A stretch of DNA of 64,000 bases from DATCJA01 sp963814955 (GCA_963814955.1 CAWFEX010000008.1:186001-250000); one strand, 5' to 3'; positions 1 through 8,741 are shown, counted from the stretch's first letter. The notes: generated by a model from the sequence alone, not told the origin. Numbers and translations are program-made.

Positions 1-24
1 GTACAGCAGAACCGGCAGTCGCAC

Positions 25-1010
25 TCACAACCTCTCGAGACGCCAGCGATCCACTCTGGACCGGAGGCGGGCGAGCAACCGGCGCCAGCCCTCTTCGCGC
101 GACCGGCGGACACGCGCGCCGAGACGAGCCGCGGCTCGCGGATACGCGACTTCAGCCGCATTCTGTTCCGCCTGAATGTCCCACTCAGGTCCCCACGCCG
201 GATGCAGAACCGACAGGTCCAGGTTCGGGTAGTCGGCCAGGAATGACTCCTCCCCCTGTCGCGCGTACGCGACAAGTTGATCCACAACCGGACTGTTCGA
301 GGGCTGTGTATCGGCGAACCGTGTTCGATAAGAACCGTACCACTGGTGCCACAGCACCGCCGCGTCACCATCCTTGAGAACCGTTCCTATTCCGTACCTT
401 GCGGTGTGGAACGGCAGGAGGTACTTGTGGCGTGTCAGCTTCTGGCCAATGCCGTAGTCGTACTCGTTACTCCCACGCGCCGTAGCTGCGCTCCCCGCGC
501 ACGCCTGACAGACCCCACCGGCGCCTGAACTCGAACCAGTCGAACATCATCAGGGGACCGGCCACCTGACCGGGAGCAAACCGCCACCACCCGTGTGTCG
601 AAGGCATGCGGTCGGCCGACCAGGGGCTATCGCGCACCCGTTCCTCCATGCCGACGAGGTCCCAGCGATCTTCCTGGATACCGGCAAGCAACGAGTCCAA
701 GCTGGACAACAGGGCTGTGTCGTGCTCGACGATGCAGACGTGTCTCGTTTCACATCGCGCCAGCAGCCGCAGGAGCGCGTCCACGTACTCGCACTCTTCG
801 AGCCAGTATCGGATGCCGAATTCACGGCGATGTGCCTCCATCTCATCCGACCCTCCTCCCCGCTTCGAAACAAGAATCGGAGAGGCTGGATAAAAGGTTC
901 GAATCGAGCTGAGGTGAACCCTCATCATGCCGCGGCCCGACCAGTACCGGAGTCAGAAACGAAAGCGTGGCGCTTTCCTGATCGCCGGCTGAAGGTCGCA
1001 GCGCGGTCAT
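25..1010 (-). CDS. glycosyltransferase-like protein, broken by two frameshifts
   Basis: Three consecutive reading frames join into one protein of about 327 residues. The ATG at 1010 overlaps the stop of the upstream aminotransferase (ATGA), and this frame reads LSFLTPVLVGPRHDEG. Near 915 the frame changes and continues SSIRTFYPASPILVSK and then VCIVEHDTALL. Near 475 it changes again and continues NEYDYGIGQKLTRHKYLLPF to the stop at 25. Both changes equal one extra base. The layout (short N-terminal strand, 'FYP..PILVSK', an acidic 'EHDT' that could be the metal-binding motif) resembles a GT-A glycosyltransferase, and it is the third gene of a sugar operon. The acceptor and donor are unknown. 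Family assignment is tentative; the joined frame is well supported by the ATGA overlap and continuous similarity of style. Confidence 0.55.
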
Positions 1011-2101
1011 GGTCTGAAGAAGCCGCGAATGGCCTCACAAATCCGCGCCACGTCATTGCGGTCCAGACGCAGCGACGAAGGAAGCCAGAGCATGCGCCCA
1101 GAGATCGCTTCCGCGACCGGAAACGACGCACTCACGCAGAACGCGGGTTCGGCGTGCAGCGCCGGATAGGACTGTCGTGTGCCGATACCGGCCCGCCGCA
1201 GATGCTCGGCAAGTCGGCCGCGCGCTTCGGGTTCGACCAGTACGTCCACGAACCAGGGGGTAACCTGCGCAAGGTCGGTCTGCGGCATGACGACCTCGTC
1301 CAATCCAGCAAGAAACTCCCGATACCATGCGTACAGCCGCCGCTTCTGTTCAATGAGCGCGGGAAGCCGCCGCAGCTGTTCAAGTCCCACAACGGCCTGC
1401 AGGTCGGTGAACTTGAGGTTCCAGCCGACCCGGAGATAGCGATCGGTTCCTCCTTCTTTCCGGCCGAAGTCGCGCTGCATCCGCATGATCTCGTGAAGCT
1501 GCGCATCATTGGTCAGCACTGCCCCGCCCTGTCCGGTCGTGACGATTTTCTGGGAGCTGAATGACAGGCAGCCGCAGTCGCCCAACGTGCCCAGATGCCG
1601 CCCGTCGGTGTACGACCCGAGCGCCTGCGCCGCATCTTCAATGACACGAATCCCCCGCCGCTGCCATCCCCGTATGACCTCGGGAAGGCCGGCCGGCGAG
1701 CGGCCGTTGAGCGGCACGAACACGATGGCTTTCGTCCGCGAGGTGATGAGCTGTTCGGCCTGGTGCGGGTCGAGACACAGCGTCTGCGGCTCGATGTCTG
1801 CGAAGACAACCTTCCCGCCCGCCAACAGCACGGCCGTCGCGGTCGCGGCCATCGTCAGATCGGGAACGACGACCTCATCGTCTCGACCGACGCCACACGC
1901 GACCAGCGCGAGAAACAACGCGAGCGTTCCGCTTGGAGCTACGGCGCAATAATTCGCGCCCGTGAAGCTGGCGAGCTGCTGTTCAAAGCGGCGTGTCTGC
2001 TCGAATTCCGTGAGCCAGCCGCCCGATCGCATGTAGTCGCAGACCGCGCTGACGTCGGCGTCGGTGATAACCGGTTCCATCTGCGGGATGAAGCCCGTCA
2101 T
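1007..2101 (-). CDS. DegT/DnrJ/EryC1/StrS-family sugar aminotransferase
   Basis: A 364-residue PLP-dependent aminotransferase of the family that aminates keto-sugars on nucleotide carriers. Visible are the N-terminal 'SGGWLTEFEQTRRFEQQLA' segment, the 'APSGTLALFLAL' cofactor-phosphate loop, 'IEDAAQALGS' holding the Asp that contacts the pyridine nitrogen, and the expected PLP lysine in 'SFSSQKIVTTGQGG'. The start is set at 2101 because that ATG overlaps the stop of the epimerase by four bases (ATGA); a start 27 bases upstream is possible but would overlap more. It lies second in a three-gene minus-strand operon between an SDR epimerase and a glycosyltransferase-like gene, which fits synthesis and transfer of an amino sugar. 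The exact sugar cannot be read from sequence. Confidence 0.9.
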   Translation of the reverse strand: MTGFIPQMEPVITDADVSAVCDYMRSGGWLTEFEQTRRFEQQLASFTGANYCAVAPSGTLALFLALVACGVGRDDEVVVPDLTMAATATAVLLAGGKVVFADIEPQTLCLDPHQAEQLITSRTKAIVFVPLNGRSPAGLPEVIRGWQRRGIRVIEDAAQALGSYTDGRHLGTLGDCGCLSFSSQKIVTTGQGGAVLTNDAQLHEIMRMQRDFGRKEGGTDRYLRVGWNLKFTDLQAVVGLEQLRRLPALIEQKRRLYAWYREFLAGLDEVVMPQTDLAQVTPWFVDVLVEPEARGRLAEHLRRAGIGTRQSYPALHAEPAFCVSASFPVAEAISGRMLWLPSSLRLDRNDVARICEAIRGFFRP

Positions 2102-3033
2102 TGTGCGACCGTTTGCTGCCGGTACCACGCGATGGTCCGACGCAGCCCTTCTTCGAGTGACACCTGCGGCGAAAAACCAAGCAGACGCGTCGAACGTTCG
2201 GTGGACGCGACGCGACGCGGGTCGCCTCCTCCCTTTGAAGGATCGAACGTAATCGGACCTGTAAACCCGGCCAGCCTCGCGATCAGTTCGACCAGATTGC
2301 CGATCGAGATCTCGGTTCCGGATGCCAGGTTAACGACGGCAGGTGGATCCAGACGTTCGGCTGCCAACAGCAAACCTTCAGCGAGGTCGTCTACGTACAG
2401 GAAATCCCGAGTGGGCGAGCCGTCGCCCCAGACCACGAGCCGATCGTCGCGGAAGCACTTGCCGATGGTGGCCGGGATGACGTGCGGGTGCGGTGAGTCG
2501 AAGTGGTCTCCCGGCCCGTAGGCGTTGGCCGACAGGATGCTGACCACCGGCAGCCCGAACTCGCGGTGATACATCTCAGCGAGCGAGACGAGGTCGCGCT
2601 TGGCGAGACCGATACCAAGGTGGGTATCGGCGATTGGCCCGTCGTACAGCGTCTCTTCGCGAAGGGGCGATCGCGCTGCGATCGGGTACGCGAGCAGGTT
2701 GCCCAATGTCACGAACTTTCGTATGCCCGCCTCGCGCGCGGCGTCGAACATGTGGAGGTTGATGAGCGCGCAGTCACGGTACTGTGAGGCGGGATGCGAG
2801 CGGCTGAACGAGATGCCACCTGTCGGCGCCGCCAGGTGGAAGACAACATCGCATCCTTGCACGATCTCGCGGCAGCGCTCCGCCACGCGCAGGTCGCAGG
2901 TCCGCGAGCGGGGAACGACGATGCTGTCGTCAGGTACGCCCCGCCGGCGCAGCGCCTGTACGAGACGCGCTCCGATGAACCCGGCTCCGCCCGTCACGAG
3001 TACACGGCCACCCGTTATGGGCTCGGGAGTCAT
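2098..3033 (-). CDS. NAD-dependent epimerase/dehydratase (GDP-fucose-synthase-like SDR)
   Basis: A 311-residue extended short-chain dehydrogenase. The Rossmann motif VTGGAGFIGARL is at the N-terminus, followed by 'VFHLAAPTGGI', and the middle 'SANAYGPGDHF' and 'DFLYVDDLAEGLL' match GDP-L-fucose synthase and related epimerases. The usual catalytic residues look altered: where the family has SSCIYP this protein has NLLAYP, and where it has YxxxK it has IGLAK (residues HLGIGLAKRD), so the Tyr and the Ser are absent while the Lys is kept. Start: ATG at 3033 lies inside one arm of a 17-bp inverted repeat; a longer frame to 3117 exists but crosses that repeat. It heads the operon with the aminotransferase. 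Either it acts on an unusual substrate or it is a degenerate family member. Confidence 0.85.
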   Translation of the reverse strand: MTPEPITGGRVLVTGGAGFIGARLVQALRRRGVPDDSIVVPRSRTCDLRVAERCREIVQGCDVVFHLAAPTGGISFSRSHPASQYRDCALINLHMFDAAREAGIRKFVTLGNLLAYPIAARSPLREETLYDGPIADTHLGIGLAKRDLVSLAEMYHREFGLPVVSILSANAYGPGDHFDSPHPHVIPATIGKCFRDDRLVVWGDGSPTRDFLYVDDLAEGLLLAAERLDPPAVVNLASGTEISIGNLVELIARLAGFTGPITFDPSKGGGDPRRVASTERSTRLLGFSPQVSLEEGLRRTIAWYRQQTVAQ

Positions 3034-3100
3034 TTTTCGAAGACACTCCGCATGGTGGTTCCCTCGATGTGCTGCCAGCGTCCTCGAAAAATGACTCCCG
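3024..3100. promoter_or_regulatory. 17-bp perfect inverted repeat at the divergent gene starts
   Basis: The arms at 3024-3040 (CGGGAGTCATTTTTCGA) and 3084-3100 are perfect reverse complements, with weaker symmetry extending about ten bases inward, and a 43-base centre. The left arm contains the start codon of the epimerase. The right arm carries the same ATGACTCCCG in the other direction, but not in the frame of the methyltransferase that follows. This looks like an inverted duplication of a 5' end placed at a divergent promoter. It could act as a shared operator or as a large hairpin. What is seen is the repeat; the regulatory role is inference. Confidence 0.6.
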
Positions 3101-3107
3101 ACCTCAT

Positions 3108-3812
3108 ATGCTGTCAACGATGGGCAGACCGCCGGCCATTGTCAAATCCATATACCGCGCCCTGGTGCCGGCCTCGATTCGTGCGTCGCACGCCGTGGCG
3201 CGGCTGAAGTCACGGCTGCTCGCGCACGACTCGATTTACGACGCCGAGTTTTACCAGGACAGCGTGGAACGTCCTGCGCTCCGAAGTGCTGCGCGAGTGG
3301 CTGCCACGATCGTCAGCGACCTTAACGTGGCGAACGTGATCGACGTCGGCTGCGGAACCGGTGCGCTCCTCGAGGCGCTGCGCGACAAAGGATGTCGCGT
3401 CAGCGGCCTCGAATATTCTGAGGCGGCACTCAGGTGCTGCCGCGCACGGGACCTCGATGTCGCGAAGTTCGACCTGGAGCGGGATGTATACAGTCACGAA
3501 CGTTCTTTCGACGCGGCAATCAGCATGGAGGTGGCCGAACACCTGCCCATCAGCGCCGCTGATCGATACGTCGATCTGCTGACACGCTTATCCGGCATCG
3601 TGATATTCACAGCGGCCGCACCTGGTCAGGGAGGGAAAGACCACGTCAACGAGCAGCCGCCCTCTTATTGGATACGCAAATTCGTGGAGCGGCACTTCGA
3701 GCACGCTCACGAACAATCACAGCGCTGGCGTGAAAGCTGGAAGGCCGCCGGCGACGTCGAGAGCTGGTATCACGACAATCTCATGATCTTCCGGCGCCGG
3801 CCGCCGAACTGA
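3108..3812 (+). CDS. class I SAM-dependent methyltransferase
   Basis: A 234-residue protein with the SAM-binding glycine loop 'VIDVGCGTGALLEAL' about one third in, then 'VSGLEYSEAAL' (acidic end of strand 2) and 'FDAAISMEVAEHLP', the post-II segment typical of small-molecule methyltransferases. The C-terminal part (HVNEQPPSYW...WYHDNLMIF) resembles methyltransferases found in O-antigen and capsule loci. I prefer ATG 3108; ATG 3120 is an alternative four codons in, and an upstream in-frame ATG at 3069 would run through the inverted repeat. It faces the epimerase operon divergently and its last 32 bases overlap the next, convergent, methyltransferase. A role in methylating a sugar or a lipid carrier is an inference from the neighbours. 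Confidence 0.85.
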   Translation: MLSTMGRPPAIVKSIYRALVPASIRASHAVARLKSRLLAHDSIYDAEFYQDSVERPALRSAARVAATIVSDLNVANVIDVGCGTGALLEALRDKGCRVSGLEYSEAALRCCRARDLDVAKFDLERDVYSHERSFDAAISMEVAEHLPISAADRYVDLLTRLSGIVIFTAAAPGQGGKDHVNEQPPSYWIRKFVERHFEHAHEQSQRWRESWKAAGDVESWYHDNLMIFRRRPPN

Positions 3813-4512
3813 CCTGCATCTTCTCGTAAACCCCGATCACGTGAGCGGCGTGCGCCTCCTGGTGCACCAGACACAATCCGTGTCGGCCGTCCAGGAACTT
3901 CACCAACTCGAGACCGCCTTCAACGAGTGCACGAGCCCACCATGAACGTTCCACGCGCGGATCATGAAATCGCAGTTCGTTAAGTATCAGCAGACCGCCC
4001 GGGCGCAGCGCGCCAGCGAGGTTCGCGCTGACGCGCGTAAGCGTACGGCGCCCATGCAGCGAACCAAGGACGCACATCACGAATACAAGGTCGAAGAGTC
4101 CGTCCACCGATCCACGATCGATATCGACGCAGCGCACGCGAACGTTTGGCAGCGCGGCGGCTGTTCGCTCGCAGGCGACAGGCGAAACGTCGTACGCTGT
4201 GACCGACGCGGACCGCCCGGCAAGCTCCCTCGTGAACAGTCCCTCGGCGCACCCAATCTCGAGCACGTCGCCCCACGACGCGTGACCGCGAAAACGCGCA
4301 ACCGCAGCCAGGACACAACCGTAGCGATGTTGTTCGGCAGCGGTCTCGAAGTGCCACTCCCCGTCCAGGATGGCGCGGTTGTTTTGCTCCCGCGGATCAA
4401 CACACCACCGCTCGTATGCAACCGTCGCGAGAAGCTGCGCGTGCCGATAGGTCGTCACCAATCCAGGAACAGGCCGCAGCAACGTTTTGAGGCGAGCGGT
4501 AATCGAAGACAC
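3781..4512 (-). CDS. SAM-dependent methyltransferase, NodS-like
   Basis: A 243-residue methyltransferase. The motif 'DVLEIGCAEGLFTRELA' with 'VTAYDVSPVACERT' and 'FDLVFVMCVLGSL' follows the NodS/SAM-methyltransferase pattern, in which the second loop residue region is CAEG rather than CGTG. 'LRPGGLLILNELRF' is the usual strand-5 element. It converges on the previous methyltransferase with a 32-base overlap of coding ends. Lying between two sugar operons, it probably modifies a nucleotide sugar or a glycan, but nothing in the sequence identifies the acceptor. Confidence 0.8.
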   Translation of the reverse strand: MSSITARLKTLLRPVPGLVTTYRHAQLLATVAYERWCVDPREQNNRAILDGEWHFETAAEQHRYGCVLAAVARFRGHASWGDVLEIGCAEGLFTRELAGRSASVTAYDVSPVACERTAAALPNVRVRCVDIDRGSVDGLFDLVFVMCVLGSLHGRRTLTRVSANLAGALRPGGLLILNELRFHDPRVERSWWARALVEGGLELVKFLDGRHGLCLVHQEAHAAHVIGVYEKMQVSSAAGAGRS

Positions 4513-4620
4513 TTGCGCCCATTATCCGCAACCACATGCCTTTTGTCTGGCGACTTGGCGCGAAAGGATGCTATGTACCCCGCGCATTCCCAGAAGGGCC
4601 CGACTGCAAAGGAGGCGCAC

Positions 4621-4797
4621 GTGCTCAGTTTGTCGAAAGCGCTCGTGGGGTTGTCCGCGCTGGCGTTCGTGCTTGCTGTCATCACGAATTTCATAGGTGT
4701 CATTCTTACGACCTCTGAAGGGTATTCGAGGGCTTCGGCCAATCTCGCACTGCTTGCGGTTGCGCTCGTCTTTTGTTTTGGCAGAGATCGGTCGTAG
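4621..4797 (+). CDS. small two-helix membrane protein, unknown function
   Basis: A 58-residue open frame with a strong ribosome-binding site (AAGGAGG, six bases before the GTG at 4621). The product is almost entirely two hydrophobic helices, roughly residues 6-28 (ALVGLSALAFVLAVITNFIGV) and 37-52 (ANLALLAVALVFCF), joined by a short polar loop and ending in GRDRS. The same frame runs further upstream, including an ATG at 4573, but only the GTG has a good Shine-Dalgarno sequence. I do not recognise a family. It sits alone 79 bases before the heptose operon and is too short for domain-based calls. Confidence 0.5.
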   Translation: MLSLSKALVGLSALAFVLAVITNFIGVILTTSEGYSRASANLALLAVALVFCFGRDRS

Positions 4798-4876
4798 TGC
4801 ACCGGCGGGGGCACAGGGCCGATATGTAGGATGGCCATGAGAACCCGCCACGCAGGACCGTCACGGTGATGCGCCT

Positions 4877-5851
4877 GTGAAGTACCTCGTAACGGGCGCC
4901 GCCGGGTTCGTGGGCAGCCACTTGACCGACGCGTTGCTGGCCCGCGGGCACGAGGTCGTGGGTCTCGATAATCTGTCCTCCGGGCAGGAATCCTTTCTCG
5001 ACAGCGCGTGTCGATCGAGCGGTTTTACCTTCGTGCGCGGGGACATCCTGGACGTGACGGTCCTTCGCCGGGCAATCGAAGGGGTAGATGCCGTCTACCA
5101 TCTGGCCGCCAACGCGGACGTTCGCGGCAGTTTTGCGACGCCGCGCACCGATCTCGAACAGAACACACTCGGAACGTTCGAGGTCCTCGAGGGAATGCGG
5201 CTCGCCGGCATCAAGAGAATCATTTTTGCCTCTTCAGCGGCCGCGCTCGGCGAACCCGAAATCTTCCCTACTCCTGAGAACTGTCCGATTCCAGCGCAAA
5301 CGTCTCTGTACGGCGCATCGAAGATGGCCGGCGAGGGTCTGGTCGCGGCGTACTGTGAGGGATACGGTTTCGAGGGCTACAGCTTCCGCTTCGTGTCGCT
5401 GCTCGGCCCACGGTATCCGCACGGCCACGTCTTCGACTTCGTGAAGCAACTGCTCGCCGACCCAACACGCCTGCAGATTCTCGGCGACGGAACGCAGCGC
5501 AAAAGCTACCTTCACGTGGAGGACTGCGTCGGTGCCATCATGCATATTTGCAACGATGCGCCATCGGCGGACAGCAATCGCCAGCGCTACGAGGTCTATC
5601 ATCTCGGCGTGCCCGCGTTTTGTCTGGTGCGGGAGTCCGCGCAATGGATCTGTGACGAGATGCGCGTCGCCCCGCAATTGCAGTTCGGGAGCGGAAGCCG
5701 CGGCTGGATTGGCGACAGTCCGTTCGTCTTTCTGGACGTGCGCAAGGCGATGAATACCGGCTGGTCGCCGACATATTCAATTGAGGCGTCAGTACGTCAG
5801 ACCGTCCGGTGGCTCCTCGACAACCAGTGGATCTTCACTCGCCGGCAGTGA
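4877..5851 (+). CDS. NAD-dependent nucleotide-sugar epimerase
   Basis: A 324-residue extended SDR starting at GTG 4877. It has the Rossmann loop 'VTGAAGFVGSHL', the acidic 'GLDNLSSG' that selects NAD, 'AVYHLAANADVRGS', the catalytic 'ASSAAALGE' and 'YGASKMAGE' (intact YxxxK), and 'SYLHVEDCVGAI' near the C-terminus. The fold is that of UDP-glucose 4-epimerase and related enzymes. It is the first gene of a four-gene operon whose other members make NDP-D-glycero-D-manno-heptose, with a GTGA overlap to the next gene, so it probably acts on that activated heptose or on an accompanying sugar. The precise substrate is not evident. Confidence 0.88.
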   Translation: MKYLVTGAAGFVGSHLTDALLARGHEVVGLDNLSSGQESFLDSACRSSGFTFVRGDILDVTVLRRAIEGVDAVYHLAANADVRGSFATPRTDLEQNTLGTFEVLEGMRLAGIKRIIFASSAAALGEPEIFPTPENCPIPAQTSLYGASKMAGEGLVAAYCEGYGFEGYSFRFVSLLGPRYPHGHVFDFVKQLLADPTRLQILGDGTQRKSYLHVEDCVGAIMHICNDAPSADSNRQRYEVYHLGVPAFCLVRESAQWICDEMRVAPQLQFGSGSRGWIGDSPFVFLDVRKAMNTGWSPTYSIEASVRQTVRWLLDNQWIFTRRQ

Positions 5852-7761
5852 CACCGTACGACGTGGCCATCCTTGCCGGAGGGCAAGGCTCGCGACTCAA
5901 GGCGCGTACCGGCGCTCTGCCGAAGCCGATGGTCCCGATCCTGGGTACGCCGCTGCTCGAGCACCAGATCGCGCTCTGCCGCACTCATGGGTTCACCCGG
6001 ATTCTCCTGCTGGTTCACCATGCCCACGAGGTGATCCATGCACATTTCGGAGACGGGTCACCGTACGGCGTGTCTCTGGGCTATGCGATCGAGCAGACGC
6101 CTCGAGGAACCGCCGGGGCGCTGCACGATGCGCTGCCGCAGTTGCTCGACACATTTCTGGTGCTGTACGGCGACACCTACCTCGATGTGGACTTACGCCG
6201 GCTTGCGGACATTCACCGGCAACGACGAGCGGACGCCACGCTGCTGGCGCACCCGAACGACCACCCTTTTGATTCCGATCTCGTCGAGCTCGACCATCAC
6301 GGATTCGTCACCGCATTGCACTCGTATCCACACCCCAAGGAGCGCGATAACCACAATCTCGCCAGCGCGGCGCTGTTCGTCGTGGAGAAGCACGCACTCG
6401 CAGGGATGGCACCCGGAAACATACCGACGGACCTCGCCAAGCACGCGTTCCCTGCCATGCTGCAAGCGGGCCGGCGACTCTACGGCTATGTGTCGCCCGA
6501 ATACATCAAGGACATCGGGACGCCCGAAAGACTCGATCGGGTGGAACAGGACATCAGGGCAGGAATACCGGAACGGCTTTCTGGACGCACGCTCCGTACA
6601 ACGGTGTTTCTCGATCGCGACGGCACGCTCAACCGAGACGTCCACCACCTCGACAGGCCCGAGCGGCTCGAGCTGCTCGAAGGCACTGCCGACGCAGTCC
6701 GCCGCCTGAACCGGTCAGGGCGTCTCGCCGTTGTCATTACCAACCAGGCCGCAATTGCGCGTGGCGCCGTCACACCGGACGGACTCGAGCGCATTCATGC
6801 ACGGCTCGAACACGCGCTCGGCAGCGAAGGCGCCTACCTCGACGCCATCTACGTGTGTCCGCACCACCCGGACAGCGGGTTTCCGGGGGAAGTCCGTGAG
6901 CTGAAGATCGAGTGCGGGTGCCGCAAACCTCGCACCGGGCTCATCGACGCGGCTTGCCGCGACCTCGCTATCGATCGGACGACGTCATGGATGGTGGGCG
7001 ATACGACGTCTGATATCGAGACCGGGCGACGCGCCGGGCTCAAAACCATCCTCGTTCGCACCGGCTACGCCGGGCAGGACGGGAAATATCTCTTTTGTCC
7101 TGACTACGTGGTCACCAACCTTGCCGACGCGGTCGCGTGGATTCTGGACGGACACAGCCTGATTTCGCGCCGGACGGCGCCGATTGCCGTCGCGGCCCTG
7201 GACGCGCGACTCCTGTTGATTGGCGGGCTCGCGCGTTCCGGCAAGAGTTTCGTTGCCCAGGTGCTGAAGGAGGCCATGCAGGCGTTCGGCCGCACCACGC
7301 ATGTGCTGCCTCTTGACTCATGGCTGAAGCCGCAGGCCGAAAGAGCCGAAGGAAAAGGTGTGAAGACCCGTTTCGATGTCGACCGTCTGATGGCCGCCAT
7401 CCAACCGATCCTCGGGTCCGACCGCCGCCATACGCTGGAACTGCCTATTTACGATCGGGCACGGAGAGCCATGTACGACCGCGCGATGCGGCTTTCGATT
7501 GGGCCTGAGGATCTGATCATTGTCGAGGGTGTGCCCGCGCTGATTCACGACGATCTGGTCGCGTCGGCTGATTTACGCGTACACGTGGACATGCCGGAAG
7601 CGAAACGGATCGCCAATCTGCGCGCGGACTACCGCTGGCGGGGCGAGGCTGACGAGTCGGTCGATGCCGTGATTGCATCGCGCGCAATCGACGAATCCGA
7701 GCCGGTACTGGGCGCACGCGGCCGCGCAGACTTTACCGTCACCGCCTGGACGAGCGCATGA
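5848..7761 (+). CDS. trifunctional fusion: heptose-1-P nucleotidyltransferase, GmhB-type phosphatase, P-loop kinase
   Basis: One 637-residue frame holds three enzymes. Residues about 5-230 are a sugar-phosphate nucleotidyltransferase: 'AILAGGQGSRLKARTGALPK', 'LVLYGDTYLDVDL' and 'YIKDIGTPERL'. Residues about 235-415 are a HAD phosphatase of the GmhB type: 'VFLDRDGTLNRDV', 'VITNQAAIARG', the zinc ligands in 'CPHHPDSG' and 'ECGCRKPRTG', and 'MVGDTTSDIETG'. The last 190 residues have a Walker A loop (GGLARSGKS) and resemble uridine-kinase-like P-loop kinases ('IIVEGVPALI'). The first two fit successive steps of D-glycero-D-manno-heptose activation; the role of the kinase is open. The GTG start overlaps the epimerase stop (GTGA), and the stop overlaps hddA (ATGA), indicating coupled translation. 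Confidence 0.88.
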   Translation: MTPYDVAILAGGQGSRLKARTGALPKPMVPILGTPLLEHQIALCRTHGFTRILLLVHHAHEVIHAHFGDGSPYGVSLGYAIEQTPRGTAGALHDALPQLLDTFLVLYGDTYLDVDLRRLADIHRQRRADATLLAHPNDHPFDSDLVELDHHGFVTALHSYPHPKERDNHNLASAALFVVEKHALAGMAPGNIPTDLAKHAFPAMLQAGRRLYGYVSPEYIKDIGTPERLDRVEQDIRAGIPERLSGRTLRTTVFLDRDGTLNRDVHHLDRPERLELLEGTADAVRRLNRSGRLAVVITNQAAIARGAVTPDGLERIHARLEHALGSEGAYLDAIYVCPHHPDSGFPGEVRELKIECGCRKPRTGLIDAACRDLAIDRTTSWMVGDTTSDIETGRRAGLKTILVRTGYAGQDGKYLFCPDYVVTNLADAVAWILDGHSLISRRTAPIAVAALDARLLLIGGLARSGKSFVAQVLKEAMQAFGRTTHVLPLDSWLKPQAERAEGKGVKTRFDVDRLMAAIQPILGSDRRHTLELPIYDRARRAMYDRAMRLSIGPEDLIIVEGVPALIHDDLVASADLRVHVDMPEAKRIANLRADYRWRGEADESVDAVIASRAIDESEPVLGARGRADFTVTAWTSA

Positions 7762-8741
7762 TCGTCAGCAAGACTCCTTTCCGCATGAGCTTTGTCGGCG
7801 GAGGGAGCGACCTTCCCGCGTTCTACCGCGAAGAGACCGGCGCCGTCGTGTCGACCTCAATCGACAAGTACATGTACATCGCCGTGAACAAGAAATTCGA
7901 CGAGCGGCTCCGCATCAGCTACTCCCGAACCGAGGAAGTGGAGACGCCGGAGCAAGTGGCCCATCCACTGGTGCGTCATGCGCTCGACATCGCTGGTATC
8001 GATGGGGGTATCGAGATCGCGTCGATGGCGGACATCCCGTCACGCGGAACGGGCCTCGGGTCCTCAAGTGCGTACACTGTGGGTCTGCTGAACGCGCTGT
8101 TCGCGTACCGAAACGAATACGCGTCGAAAGAGCGGCTCGCCCGCCTCGCGTGCAAGATCGAAATCGACCGCTGCAGCGAACCCATCGGTAAACAGGACCA
8201 GTACGCGGCGTCGTACGGAGGCCTGAATCTCATCCGATTTCATCCGGACGAATCGGTGTCCGTCGATCCAGTGATCTGCGAGCCGGAGCTGCTGGCAGAA
8301 CTGGAGGCGTCCACCCTCGTCTTCTACACGGGCCGCGCGCGGAAGGCGTCGACGGTCCTGGCCGAACAGCGCGAAAATATCGCAGCGCACCGTCCGCTGA
8401 TGCGGCGAATGGTGCAGCTTGCCTTCGAGCTGAAGAAAGAGCTGGAATCCGGTCAGCTCGACAGCGTCGGGTCGATTCTCCACGAGAACTGGTGCCTGAA
8501 GCGCCAGATGGGCGGGGTATCGGATGAGAGCATCGACGAGTGGTACGCGACCGGCGTGGCGAACGGCGCGCGTGGCGGCAAACTGCTTGGCGCCGGCAAC
8601 GGCGGTTTTCTCATGTTTCTCGCCGCGCCAGACCTCCATGTGCGCATTTGCCGCACGTTGCCAGACCTCAAGCCGATGAAATTCCGGTTCGATCGTACCG
8701 GCGCCCAGATCGTCTTCTACCAGCCGCCGGATTCGGTATGA
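7758..8741 (+). CDS. hddA: D-glycero-alpha-D-manno-heptose-7-phosphate kinase
   Basis: A 327-residue GHMP kinase. 'KTPFRMSFVGGGSDLPAFY' at the N-terminus and the phosphate loop 'PSRGTGLGSSSAYTVGLLNA' near residue 95 are characteristic of HddA and of FKP-type sugar kinases; 'EPIGKQDQYAASYGGLN' and the C-terminal 'GGKLLGAGNGGFLMF' complete the family. The reaction is phosphorylation of heptose 7-phosphate at C1, giving the 1,7-bisphosphate that the GmhB domain of the preceding gene dephosphorylates. It overlaps both neighbours by four bases. The normal length and all motifs suggest a working enzyme. Confidence 0.93.
   Translation: MIVSKTPFRMSFVGGGSDLPAFYREETGAVVSTSIDKYMYIAVNKKFDERLRISYSRTEEVETPEQVAHPLVRHALDIAGIDGGIEIASMADIPSRGTGLGSSSAYTVGLLNALFAYRNEYASKERLARLACKIEIDRCSEPIGKQDQYAASYGGLNLIRFHPDESVSVDPVICEPELLAELEASTLVFYTGRARKASTVLAEQRENIAAHRPLMRRMVQLAFELKKELESGQLDSVGSILHENWCLKRQMGGVSDESIDEWYATGVANGARGGKLLGAGNGGFLMFLAAPDLHVRICRTLPDLKPMKFRFDRTGAQIVFYQPPDSV

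Noticed and set aside
593..1564. Long plus-strand open frame opposite the DegT aminotransferase
   Set aside because: Arg/Pro/Ala-rich, no motif, and fully opposite a well-conserved gene; a GC-content shadow.
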